Shown piece after piece: positions 14,640-22,065 of a stretch of 27,531 nt of DNA. The translations under genes were made by a program, and so were the position numbers. Source of the stretch: Lachnospiraceae bacterium (GTDB lineage Bacteria > Bacillota > Clostridia > Lachnospirales > Lachnospiraceae); NCBI GenBank assembly GCA_019423745.1, contig JAHZAV010000031.1, positions 1 to 27,531 on the forward strand. The letters are read 5' to 3'. Within the stretch, counting starts at the first letter, position 1; every line of letters starts with the position of its first letter. The notes below the pieces were generated by a model. That model had not been told where the DNA came from and did not search any database. It was given only the letters and a program-made list of their open reading frames with translations.

Positions 14640-17498
14640 TTATCTTGTCCTCCTTAGTCTATTTCTATCAAAAACATATTCTGTAGCTTCAGAATCCAAT
14701 AATAAAAATCGGTTTTGTCCTTGATCCTTATCAAGCAATGTATTATCGCAATGTAATATCATATTTCTATCCATATCGTAATATGGATCCATCCACTCTT
14801 CTTCTCGATACGAATAAAGCTGAATTGATGCCCTTATTTCTTCTGCCAACTGATATATAAATACCTTTATTCTTCCAAATTTTTTCAATGTTTCCTTATT
14901 AAGTTTGCCATTTTCATATCTCATACAATTCATGAAGCCTAAATAAACTCGATCATCCAATTTTTCAGTTAAAAAAACAAAATACTCATAATCAAGTCCA
15001 AGAAGATCCTCATCACAAATCAAATTTGAAATAATCAAACGACAATTAACTAGATTTTCAAGATCTACACATCCAACTCCTCGTTTAGGTTTTAATTCCG
15101 TTACTGATGTTTCAAATCCAAATTCATCGATTTCTTCCATCACTGGATATAAATCATAATATCCTTCAAGAGTTAATTCAGGAAATTCATTTTCACCAGT
15201 ATGAATTTCTTTATGGTCAACAACTATTTCTTCCGTATTATAATTTTTTACAGTTAAATACGGAACAGCATTCCCCTTTATCTCTATATCCATGCTCACT
15301 TGACCATTCATATATTTTAAATCAAAATATGGAGTCAGCAAAATATTTCTCAATATTGGTGGTAATGCAATATTACGTTTTGCATTGTCAAAAAAGATAA
15401 CATTAAGATATTGATATTTCTTTTTATATTCCCCCTGTATTCTTCTTACAAATTCGGAAATATCAATTCTAAATAATCCCGGCGAAATTTCCTCACCTTC
15501 AGATACATTATCATTTTCTTTTCCCCAATAAACTCCAACCCTAGTTGCATCCGGCATCTTAATATACATAATTTCTTTCATATCTGCATACCAGATATAG
15601 TCTTCTTTTGCTACTTTCATTTCAAGTTGAGAAAATCCATACAAAAAAACTCGAATCGGCATCAAAAGAGTAACGCGCTCATTCAACTCTAAATCAAATT
15701 CTATTTTTTCTAATGATGCAGAAATTGGAATACTATATGTAACGCCAAAAGTAGGTTCGTTTTCTATCACAGTCCATTCATTTGGAATATTCAACAATTG
15801 AATACCTTTGTGTACAATAGTTAATTCTGCTACTGTATCATACATAAAGCGGCGCTTATTAAATCTACAATCAAACTTTTTTAAAATTACATAGTCACAT
15901 AATAGTTTATTTGGTTCTGCAGGTATATTTAAGAAGACATTAAAATAACCCTCACTATAACCTAATAATTTTTCAAGCGATATGGTCACTGCCATCTTGT
16001 TCTTATTTTCCGGCCATGAGTAACAAGTTTTGGCTCTTATATCAGAGAGAACATAATTTTTTCCGTTTATCACAATAACAGTTCCACCAAATTTAGCATT
16101 ATCTACAACAAAAGAAATTGTTGGATGTTGTCTTGCTGCAATTACTTTTTTCCCATTTTTGTATATTTCAAATTTTTCTATAACAAAATCAAATATTGGA
16201 TCTACAGAAAATTCTCCAATGATTGAGAGCGGATGTCCATCAACATAAAAGATTGAACTTTCTTCAATATTAACAGAAAATTTATTCCACAATCTATAGT
16301 CTTCATATTCGATCATATCATCTTCATCTTTCCAAGTAACCACAGTGTTTTTCTTAGTAAGTATATAATTATGTCCTAATGAAAACTTATTTATATTCTC
16401 CCATTTTTGATTGAAAATCCTATAGTTTGCTTTATTAATATAAAAAATCTTTGATGTCAATGTCGTAATATCAATTTTTATTTCTGAAAAAATATCAGAC
16501 AGCTCTATTTTCATGGGTTCTGAAATATATATACCAAAAGATTGATATAATTCTAAATCTCTTTTTTCCGAACAACTATTAACAGTTATCTCGACTTTAG
16601 CTTCACCATCACACTCTTCCGCTCTAAATTTTTGCGCTGGTATTACAAGATATGCTATTTCATTCGAAATATCCACTTGAATATGCGGTCTATAGCTTAC
16701 AAGTTTTCGTTCTGATTTTTGCACGCTTTGTGCTATGTCTGAGTTTTTATCATCTTTAATCCAGTCAATAAATCCTTGTTCAAATCTATCCTGTACGATA
16801 GAAGGAATTTTCCCCTCATAGAAATATTTATCCAGTAAAACTAAAATCTTCTCAAAAATTTTGCGGGTTTTTCCCGGCAAGTGTTCCGCAAATATAATTC
16901 TTGTTGATTTTAAAAGTTTATATGATTTAGCTGCTCTTTTAGATCCTCTTCCATCAGTAATTGCATCTTTATTACTACTTAGTGTTGTTTGCATAAATGC
17001 AAATAAATCTTCTAATTCACCACTAATATCTTCTGGTATTTGTCTAAAAAGATTGTTCTCATAATAGGCATTTGCAAAATCAAAAAAACCTTTCATATAA
17101 TAATTCGTTACAAACGCATGAGCCTTTATATTTTCAACATACATTTGAATATTTGCTTCTTCTTTACTCAACTCATATAGATTATATTTCTGAATTGTTC
17201 TTATAAATATTTGCCCTAAATAATTTTGTTTTGCAGCAGAAATCTCTAATTCCAATTGCTCATTAAAAACTTTCCAAAATTTCCCTTCTTTATACTGCCG
17301 AATGGCCACTTGCACTAAAAATAATGAAAGAACCAGGTCTTCCTTTGGCACCATCTGCATATAAAGATGATTTATTTTCCATTTTGCATTTTCCAATAAC
17401 TGTGCATAATATTCATCAGAAACATTAATTTCTCCTAATAGTTTATAATTATATGTTTTTATTAATTTCTCTATTTCTTCTTCTCTTATGTATTTCAT
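14640..17498 (-). CDS. Large protein of unknown fold, possible DruH counterpart
   Basis: I choose the ATG at 17498, giving 952 residues (MKYIREEEIEKLIK). An upstream in-frame TTG at 17510 sits too close to the AAGGAA ribosome binding site. The first 270 residues are helical, with a conserved-looking basic stretch (DGRGSKRAAKSYKLLKS). About 280-780 appears rich in beta strands, and the end is mixed. No Walker, nuclease, zinc or membrane motif is seen. It is the first gene of a five-gene operon with its own promoter and abuts the giant DUF1998 helicase. Druantia type III consists of a large uncharacterised protein DruH followed by DruE. Gene order and size fit, but no sequence motif proves the match. 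Confidence 0.6.
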   Translation of the reverse strand: MKYIREEEIEKLIKTYNYKLLGEINVSDEYYAQLLENAKWKINHLYMQMVPKEDLVLSLFLVQVAIRQYKEGKFWKVFNEQLELEISAAKQNYLGQIFIRTIQKYNLYELSKEEANIQMYVENIKAHAFVTNYYMKGFFDFANAYYENNLFRQIPEDISGELEDLFAFMQTTLSSNKDAITDGRGSKRAAKSYKLLKSTRIIFAEHLPGKTRKIFEKILVLLDKYFYEGKIPSIVQDRFEQGFIDWIKDDKNSDIAQSVQKSERKLVSYRPHIQVDISNEIAYLVIPAQKFRAEECDGEAKVEITVNSCSEKRDLELYQSFGIYISEPMKIELSDIFSEIKIDITTLTSKIFYINKANYRIFNQKWENINKFSLGHNYILTKKNTVVTWKDEDDMIEYEDYRLWNKFSVNIEESSIFYVDGHPLSIIGEFSVDPIFDFVIEKFEIYKNGKKVIAARQHPTISFVVDNAKFGGTVIVINGKNYVLSDIRAKTCYSWPENKNKMAVTISLEKLLGYSEGYFNVFLNIPAEPNKLLCDYVILKKFDCRFNKRRFMYDTVAELTIVHKGIQLLNIPNEWTVIENEPTFGVTYSIPISASLEKIEFDLELNERVTLLMPIRVFLYGFSQLEMKVAKEDYIWYADMKEIMYIKMPDATRVGVYWGKENDNVSEGEEISPGLFRIDISEFVRRIQGEYKKKYQYLNVIFFDNAKRNIALPPILRNILLTPYFDLKYMNGQVSMDIEIKGNAVPYLTVKNYNTEEIVVDHKEIHTGENEFPELTLEGYYDLYPVMEEIDEFGFETSVTELKPKRGVGCVDLENLVNCRLIISNLICDEDLLGLDYEYFVFLTEKLDDRVYLGFMNCMRYENGKLNKETLKKFGRIKVFIYQLAEEIRASIQLYSYREEEWMDPYYDMDRNMILHCDNTLLDKDQGQNRFLLLDSEATEYVFDRNRLRRTR

Positions 17499-17614
17499 AT
17501 AAATGAGCAATTCCTTCCATACTTTTAATAAAAAATTTTCAATTTCTATCTACATTATTTTTGAAGATTTGTTTCTGAAAATCACCATTTTAAACACGCA
17601 TTACTTTAATCTAC

Positions 17615-17643
17615 ATTTTACAACACTATTGGCTTTTTCTCAA
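17615..17643 (-). promoter_or_regulatory. Promoter of the helicase cargo operon
   Basis: On the minus strand TTGAGA (17638-17643) and TAAAAT (17615-17620) are 17 bp apart. Transcription would start near 17608, giving a leader of about 110 nt before the ATG at 17498. No later promoter is apparent at the tight junctions down to 7440, so this probably drives the whole five-gene operon. Confidence 0.6.
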
Positions 17644-17680
17644 CTTTTCCACTTTTCACAGTAGCATATTTTATTAATCT

Positions 17681-18391
17681 TTAACCTGCATTTGAATAGG
17701 TAAAAACACTAATCATAATCTTCCTATTTTCATAATCCATTTTCACCCAGTAATCCCTTATTGTCTGCCCCACGTGCCAATCCTGCAATGAATAGATTTC
17801 TAATGTTTTAAAATCCACCAGACACAGCGGTATCGGTTCTTTCTTTTCCCGTTTCCACTTGCTGATCTCCATAGATTCCAGCACTTTATCCAGACATTCC
17901 TGACAGAGATTTTCCCGCAGAAACTCCATATCCACAGAATACTTCTCCGGCAGTGTAACCTCAATAGAAGCCATCCCTCTGGACGGCGTTTCTTCTGCAT
18001 GATAAATGATTTCTCCTGTATTCCCAGTAGTAATGCAAGTATAACCGTTATCCAGTCCATATTGCCGATCTTCTTCATATTCTTCGGTTTTAAAATCCAA
18101 CACATACCAGTCATTTAAAGAAATTAAGCCTATGGTATCAAACTGCCGATAATAGTTCATCATGCTCCAGTCCTTACTTCCACACAAACAGCAGGCAGCT
18201 TTTTCTTTTAGAGTGGATTCTGCACCCACATAGGAAATCTCAGCCCTTCCTCCGCTATGCAACCATTTCTCGTATATTTCCTCCCCAAAATATACGGCAC
18301 CGATCAAAAGAACAAATACAACAATCATGCTCCAGAACATCCATACCGGGATTCTGTAATACTTGGATTTCCTTTTCTCTGTTTCCTGCAT
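17681..18391 (-). CDS. Single-pass membrane protein with two CxxC motifs
   Basis: This 236-residue protein has a basic N-terminus (KRKSKYYR) and one membrane helix (about 16-39), leaving most of the chain outside or at the membrane surface. CCLCGS near residue 67 and CQECL near 165 could form a metal site or disulfides, and CCLCG looks like a zinc-ribbon half. No enzyme family is recognised. GAGGA lies very close to the ATG, so translation may be modest. It is transcribed toward the helicase operon promoter and divergently from the RHH regulator gene, with shared repeats between. It could be a cell-surface accessory of the element. Confidence 0.7.
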   Translation of the reverse strand: MQETEKRKSKYYRIPVWMFWSMIVVFVLLIGAVYFGEEIYEKWLHSGGRAEISYVGAESTLKEKAACCLCGSKDWSMMNYYRQFDTIGLISLNDWYVLDFKTEEYEEDRQYGLDNGYTCITTGNTGEIIYHAEETPSRGMASIEVTLPEKYSVDMEFLRENLCQECLDKVLESMEISKWKREKKEPIPLCLVDFKTLEIYSLQDWHVGQTIRDYWVKMDYENRKIMISVFTYSNAG

Positions 18392-18420
18392 TTCCTCACA
18401 TCCTTTGTGGAAAAATATTT

Positions 18421-18510
18421 TGTACTTAAAATGAGTCCATTTAGAACATTATACCATCATTTGAACTTAAAATGTACTCATATAATGAACTTGATCTGTA
18501 CTTAAATTAA
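18421..18510. promoter_or_regulatory. Repeated sites between the membrane-protein and RHH genes
   Basis: TGTACTTAAAATGAG (18421-18435), TGAACTTAAAATGTAC (18462-18477) and TGTACTTAAATTAA (18497-18510) are three copies of a TGtACTTAAAaT motif in the same orientation, 35-41 bp apart. A leftward TATAAT (18448-18453) lies among them. The arrangement suits binding by the adjacent ribbon-helix-helix protein and control of both divergent genes. Confidence 0.5.
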
Positions 18511-18526
18511 GATAAAGGGGATACAC

Positions 18527-18688
18527 ATGGAAAAGGATAAACATTTAGGTCTGAGAATTGATTCGGAGACACACGCAAAATTGAAAAGTCTTGCTGAGTT
18601 TGATGGTCGTTCCATAAACGGCGAAGTGCTTTATCTGATACGTCAGGCGATTGCACAGCACGAAAAAGACCATGGAACATTAAAATAG
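18527..18688 (+). CDS. Arc-type ribbon-helix-helix regulator, 53 aa
   Basis: The product begins MEKDKHLGLRIDSETHAKLK, with a beta strand (HLGLRID) followed by two helices ending in SINGEVLYLIRQAIAQHEKD. This is the pattern of Arc/MetJ ribbon-helix-helix DNA-binding proteins. Such proteins act as dimers binding repeated sites, and three TGtACTTAAAaT repeats lie directly upstream. AAAGGGG lies seven bases before the ATG. It is divergent from the membrane-protein gene at 17681-18391 and probably represses both. It could alternatively be a relaxosome auxiliary protein, since RHH proteins of this size serve both roles. Confidence 0.8.
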   Translation: MEKDKHLGLRIDSETHAKLKSLAEFDGRSINGEVLYLIRQAIAQHEKDHGTLK

Positions 18689-18700
18689 GCAAAAAAATAT

Positions 18701-18745
18701 ACCGCTTGAAAAGATTTTTTACACCTTTTCAAGCGGTTGTTTTTA
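18701..18745. terminator. Bidirectional terminator after the RHH gene
   Basis: A perfect 13-bp stem (ACCGCTTGAAAAG at 18701-18713 with its complement at 18725-18737) is followed by TGTTTTT and preceded by an A run on the left. It terminates the rightward RHH gene and the leftward DUF6040-like gene, whose stop is at 18743. Confidence 0.85.
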
Positions 18746-19699
18746 TCCTTCTGTCTTTTTATGCAAATACCATCGGAGACCCATATAGATTCCATGCACT
18801 CCCAGAAGGAGCAGTACAAGATTGACTGGGACAGCTTTTCTGATCCAGTCTCCAAAAAATACCAATACCGCACCACTGGCGATCCATATCACTGCACTGA
18901 TCCAATCCCCGAAACATTCTCCATAGGCTTTCACTCCTTCATAGAAAATCCAGACCAATACAACAGTGATTCCACTGGTAAGCAGGATTGCGGTTCCCCA
19001 TTCCAGAATTCCATACAGGATTTTAGAAACGATAGGATGGGAGATATAGATACTAATCCCTGCCACCGATCTTCCAACTCCTAAAATTCCACCTACCAGC
19101 CATGATAGACCTCTCCACATAATCTGAAAGAACCTGCCCGCATCCTGTGCAAATGCCTGTGATCGGACAGCAGAAAACAGAGTGATCATAACAGAATAAA
19201 GAAGCAATCCTAAAAGACTGCCCTCTATCTCCTGCATCATTCTCCGGTACTCTTTTTCCAGTTTTCTTTTCCTTTTCTCATAGACTCCCCTGCTTCTTAA
19301 ATAAGCCGTCCGGTCACAACTTTCACATTTTTCATAGAGTTCCGGAACTTTGACTGGAACCTCTACTGTTTTCTGGTGAGTCTTGACATATTCTATTTCC
19401 TTTACCGCTTCTTCCAGTTTAGAGCGAAGACTCCCGATCATGATATTTGCCTCGTCTCGTTCCCTGATTTTGGCGTTCAGTATCTTTCTTGTATTCTGCA
19501 AGTCTTTCTTCAATGCTTCGACGTTCTCGGCTCTGTTCTCTTTGTTTAATCTCTCGATCAATCGCAGAGAGTCTTCCAGCTGTATCTGCTGCTGTAAGAT
19601 AATCTGCTCCTTTTCTTCCAGTTCGTTCTGCATTGTTTCCATTTCCTCTAACAGCCGTTCTTCCAGTCCTTCTGGACAGGAGTTTTTCAAACCGTTCAT
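18743..19699 (-). CDS. DUF6040-like coiled-coil membrane protein
   Basis: This 318-residue protein starts with a long coiled coil (about 12-110). A basic segment with CESCDR near residue 130 follows, then about five hydrophobic segments (160-315). The layout matches proteins annotated DUF6040 beside MobA/MobL relaxases in clostridial elements. Function is unknown, but it could link the relaxosome to the membrane. GAGGA lies six bases before the ATG. The first 281 bp overlap the 3' end of the relaxase gene in another frame. The coiled-coil half is therefore encoded in DNA that also encodes the Arg/Glu/Gln-rich relaxase tail. Confidence 0.75.
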   Translation of the reverse strand: MNGLKNSCPEGLEERLLEEMETMQNELEEKEQIILQQQIQLEDSLRLIERLNKENRAENVEALKKDLQNTRKILNAKIRERDEANIMIGSLRSKLEEAVKEIEYVKTHQKTVEVPVKVPELYEKCESCDRTAYLRSRGVYEKRKRKLEKEYRRMMQEIEGSLLGLLLYSVMITLFSAVRSQAFAQDAGRFFQIMWRGLSWLVGGILGVGRSVAGISIYISHPIVSKILYGILEWGTAILLTSGITVVLVWIFYEGVKAYGECFGDWISAVIWIASGAVLVFFGDWIRKAVPVNLVLLLLGVHGIYMGLRWYLHKKTEG

Positions 19700-21026
19700 T
19701 TACATTCCTCGCTTTCTCTATTGCCCGGAAAGCTTCAGCAATTCCACGTTCTGTTTCTGCAAAAGTCTGTTCTCGCTGTTTAGCTTCGATGCTAATTCGT
19801 ACCATTTCTGACAATCGGCTTCCAGTTCTTTGATCTGCCTGTCCATGGTTTCCATCTGTTCCAGTTCCTTTGACGTCTCTGAGAGAAGCTTTTCCTGCTC
19901 CTCGATCAGGGAGATCATTTCTTCCATAATGGGGATCACGTCCTTGCTCTCTTCTAAAGTCATTTAACCACTCCTTCCATTTTTCCAGTGCCACGGATGC
20001 TTTTTCAAACATCTGCCGGATGCTGTAAAGAATCCGGTTCTGTCTTTTGATGATGTTATTTTCCGCAACTTTCCACGAACCTTTTTCCGCTTTCCCGGCA
20101 AGGTATTTTTCTTCGATCTTTCTGGCTTCTGCACCCTCATGGATGGTGGGGATTTCCAGTTTCCCCTGCCGGGCATAGGAACGGTGGTCAACCTGTTTCT
20201 CCGGCGGAAGATGCAGGTTACAGGTTTTCGCCCATGCACTCCGCCACAGTTCACAGTTCTTTGGATTGTTCCACCCGGTTGTATCCACAAGCACCCGTTT
20301 CCACTGTTTCCGATTCCGGGAATCCACTTTCTGCTTTCCTTCCTCATCCATAACCGGAATCCGTATACCGCAGTGCTCCGGATTCTTTTTATCCTGCCAC
20401 CAGTCCGGATGAGCAGGGTCATTCACAATCTTTCCTGATTCATCCCGTACAAAATCCCAGTCCTTTGTTTCTTTATTTCCCCAGTTGTGGTCTTCCTCAA
20501 AAGGTCTCAGGGTAAGCAGAAGATGGACGTGTGGATTACCATCCCCCTTATCGTGGATTGCCCAGTCTGCACACATTCCCTTGTCCACAAAGTTCCTTTG
20601 GATATATTCATCTGTGTAGCGGATCTGTTCCTCCCGGCTCCACTCCCGAGGCAAGGATATCTCCATAGAACGTCCCAACTGGGCATTGGAATTTTTCTCC
20701 ACCTTTAAAACCTCATTCCATAACTTTTGTTTTCGCCAAATGAGCTTAAATTGTTCCACCGCCTCTTCTTTGTCTTTTGCCCTTTTATAACGAACGGATT
20801 TCTGAAAGCGTTCGATATTTTTCTCTGGCACTTCTGCCCACTGGGGCGGAACATTCTCACACAAGGATAGCTGACGGTAGACTACTTCTTTCTTCCCGGT
20901 GTAGTAACTGAACTTCCCGGTCTCATCATTTTTCATTACATCGCCGTTTAGATAGGCAGATGCGGAAATGACCGATTTACCCTTGCTTCGCCCCACGATC
21001 TTTACTGTGAAATGAAAAATTGCCAC
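19419..21026 (-). CDS. MobA/MobL-type (MOBQ) relaxase
   Basis: The relaxase nicks oriT and leads the strand into a recipient. I choose the GTG at 21026 (535 residues, AIFHFTVKIVGRSKG), because AAGGAGGTGG lies seven bases upstream. The frame upstream only reads through oriT repeats. The candidate catalytic tyrosine is Y25 in SASAYLNGD. The metal-binding histidines are H158, H166 and H168 in HDKGDGNPHVHLLL. A basic, coiled-coil tail follows. No primase or helicase domain is present. oriT at 21084-21268 lies immediately upstream. The last 540 bp are overlapped by two other ORFs with strong ribosome binding sites. The match to MobA/MobL is clear; TnpZ of Tn4451 is a possible relative. Confidence 0.93.
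   Translation of the reverse strand: MAIFHFTVKIVGRSKGKSVISASAYLNGDVMKNDETGKFSYYTGKKEVVYRQLSLCENVPPQWAEVPEKNIERFQKSVRYKRAKDKEEAVEQFKLIWRKQKLWNEVLKVEKNSNAQLGRSMEISLPREWSREEQIRYTDEYIQRNFVDKGMCADWAIHDKGDGNPHVHLLLTLRPFEEDHNWGNKETKDWDFVRDESGKIVNDPAHPDWWQDKKNPEHCGIRIPVMDEEGKQKVDSRNRKQWKRVLVDTTGWNNPKNCELWRSAWAKTCNLHLPPEKQVDHRSYARQGKLEIPTIHEGAEARKIEEKYLAGKAEKGSWKVAENNIIKRQNRILYSIRQMFEKASVALEKWKEWLNDFRREQGRDPHYGRNDLPDRGAGKASLRDVKGTGTDGNHGQADQRTGSRLSEMVRISIEAKQREQTFAETERGIAEAFRAIEKARNVNERFEKLLSRRTGRTAVRGNGNNAERTGRKGADYLTAADTAGRLSAIDREIKQREQSRERRSIEERLAEYKKDTERQNQGTRRGKYHDRESSL
19718..19963 (-). CDS. 81-aa coiled-coil protein nested in the relaxase gene
   Basis: This ORF lies wholly inside the relaxase gene in another frame. 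AAGGAG sits eight bases before its ATG, stronger than expected by chance. The product begins MTLEESKDVIPIMEEMISLI and is one continuous acidic coiled coil with a leucine-rich end (NRLLQKQNVELLKL). It ends 18 bp before the start of the DUF6040-like gene. Similar small coiled-coil ORFs after MobA/MobL relaxases in clostridial elements are familiar, though I cannot name a family. Genuine dual coding is likely but not proven. Confidence 0.6.
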   Translation of the reverse strand: MTLEESKDVIPIMEEMISLIEEQEKLLSETSKELEQMETMDRQIKELEADCQKWYELASKLNSENRLLQKQNVELLKLSGQ

Positions 21027-21083
21027 GGCTTCCACCTCCTTCTTTCGGCAAATGAATTTCTCAAACCGTCTGCAGGACTGCCT

Positions 21084-21230
21084 CCAATGCAACATTGGTC
21101 TCGATGAAATCGCCCCCGGAGGGTGCGTCCAGTGCAAAACTGGTGCCATCCAACCGCATAGGGTGGTCTGCATGAAATGCCCCTCGGAGAGCCCTTCCAA
21201 TGGGAAATTGGTCTGCATGAAATGCCGCAC
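21084..21230. repeat. Iterated hairpin/direct-repeat array beside oriT
   Basis: Three small hairpins of the form CCAnT-N5-AnTGG occur at 21084-21098, 21129-21143 and 21197-21211. Three direct repeats of (T/G)TGGTCTgcATGAAATgCC start at 21095, 21163 and 21208. The copies alternate over about 150 bp between relaxase and nic site, as expected for relaxosome protein binding sites. Confidence 0.7.
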
Positions 21231-21268
21231 TTATCAAAAGACGACCTCTGGTTGTCTATAAGTGCGCC
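21226..21268 (+). other. oriT with MOBQ-type nic region
   Basis: CGCACTTAT (21226-21234) pairs perfectly with ATAAGTGCG (21258-21266). Nested inside, AGACGACC (21239-21246) pairs with GGTTGTCT (21250-21257) with one mismatch. Together they form a long hairpin with a CAAA bulge. The sequence TAAGTGCGCC (21259-21268) matches the nic region of RSF1010-type MOBQ plasmids (TAAGTGCGCCCT), so nicking is expected within GCG/CC. It lies upstream of the relaxase gene. Confidence 0.85.
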
Positions 21269-21304
21269 GTTGTATATTTCCTGCCGGAAACAATACATCG
21301 GATT

Positions 21305-21640
21305 TTAAAAGTCCTCCTGCCTGATTGCTTCTGTAGATTTCTTCTCTTTAGGCTCCCTGCCCATTGCTCTGGAAAAATAGCACCCATTTTCTTCCTGCCG
21401 TTTCAAAAAGCCGATCAGCTTTGGAATATCCGCTTCTTCAATGGTGTCACCCAGCACGGATTCCACAGCTCCGCCAATCTGGCAGAGTCTGTGAGTTCTG
21501 GCTTTTTTCTGTTCTTCTTTATAACGTTTTTCCAGTTCTTTCTTCTGTGCCTTAAGCCGACTTGCTTTTTCCAGCATATCCTGTTCTCTTTTATTCAGCT
21601 CGGCAATCCGTTCTTCCACGGTTCTCTTTGCTTTACTCAT
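21305..21640 (-). CDS. DUF3847-like relaxosome accessory protein
   Basis: I choose the ATG at 21640 (111 residues, MSKAKRTVEERIAEL), because AAGGAGG lies eight bases upstream. An in-frame start at 21664 has no such site. The first half is a basic coiled coil. RLCQIGGAVESVLG near residue 60 is the characteristic motif of DUF3847/MobC-like proteins coded beside MobA/MobL relaxases. Such proteins are thought to help the relaxase open oriT. The gene lies between oriT and an RHH-like gene, overlapping the latter's stop by 8 bp. Confidence 0.75.
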   Translation of the reverse strand: MSKAKRTVEERIAELNKREQDMLEKASRLKAQKKELEKRYKEEQKKARTHRLCQIGGAVESVLGDTIEEADIPKLIGFLKRQEENGCYFSRAMGREPKEKKSTEAIRQEDF

Positions 21641-21998
21641 ACTTTGTTTCCTCCTTTTCTTCATGTCTGTTTTCCTTTAACTGCTCCATAGCGGGTTTCA
21701 ATAACTCCAGAAGATTTCCCGCCAGTACAAGGGGCATGGACTGCCTTGCCCCCCGCTCCACAGCTTCTTCCACACGGTTTAAAAACTCATCTTCCTTTTT
21801 CCGGGTTTCCAAATAGGGATCAGCCTCAATCTGTTCCTGTCTGGAGAAATAATCATTCAACGCAAGGACAACTGCCTTTGTGTAAGATTTATATTTCTTC
21901 CTGTCCATACCCCGCAGATAGTTCCAGGCTTGTCTGTCCTGCTCATTCATCAGATTCAGTCGGATGTTGGTATTGATAATCTTTCGTTCTTTCTTCAT
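21633..21998 (-). CDS. Small RHH-like mobilization or partition protein, 121 aa
   Basis: The N-terminus (KKERKIINTNIRLNLMNEQD) shows a strand followed by helices with RKKYKSYTKAVVLALNDYF, resembling a ribbon-helix-helix fold. The C-terminal half is an acidic helix ending EKEETKYE. This shape recalls ParR-like centromere-binding proteins or MobC-type oriT-binding proteins, but I cannot decide. AAGGAGG lies eight bases before the ATG. It overlaps the next gene by 8 bp. It probably binds the repeats at oriT or a partition site. Confidence 0.65.
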   Translation of the reverse strand: MKKERKIINTNIRLNLMNEQDRQAWNYLRGMDRKKYKSYTKAVVLALNDYFSRQEQIEADPYLETRKKEDEFLNRVEEAVERGARQSMPLVLAGNLLELLKPAMEQLKENRHEEKEETKYE

Positions 21999-22029
21999 CA
22001 GAATCGCCTCCTTTTTTCCATAAGAAAAG

Positions 22030-22048
22030 AGAGGTATGAATTACCTCC
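22030..22048 (-). terminator. Weak hairpin between tnpV and the RHH-like gene
   Basis: GAGGTA (22031-22036) and TACCTC (22042-22047) form a 6-bp stem with a 5-nt loop. In the leftward direction it is followed by TCTTTTCTT. It may be a partial terminator tuning expression of the downstream mobilization genes. Confidence 0.35.
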
Positions 22049-22065
22049 CTTTCCATGTTCCCTGT

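Noticed and set aside
9507..17498. DISARM assignment for the helicase operon
   Set aside because: DISARM has separate DrmA helicase and DrmB DUF1998 proteins plus a PLD protein DrmC and usually a methyltransferase. Here helicase and DUF1998 are fused, and neither a methyltransferase nor a PLD gene is present.
19964..20422. Leftward ORF of 152 codons inside the relaxase gene
   Set aside because: Its Arg/Trp/Gly-rich product and lack of a good ribosome binding site mark it as an out-of-frame reading of the relaxase.
21027..21230. In-frame upstream extension of the relaxase
   Set aside because: It translates the oriT repeats (repeating HFMQT), while the GTG at 21026 has a strong ribosome binding site and begins the conserved domain.
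21084..21230. Possible CRISPR-like repeats
   Set aside because: The repeats are few, imperfect and unevenly spaced, contain hairpins and lie beside the nic site, and there are no cas genes. They belong to oriT.
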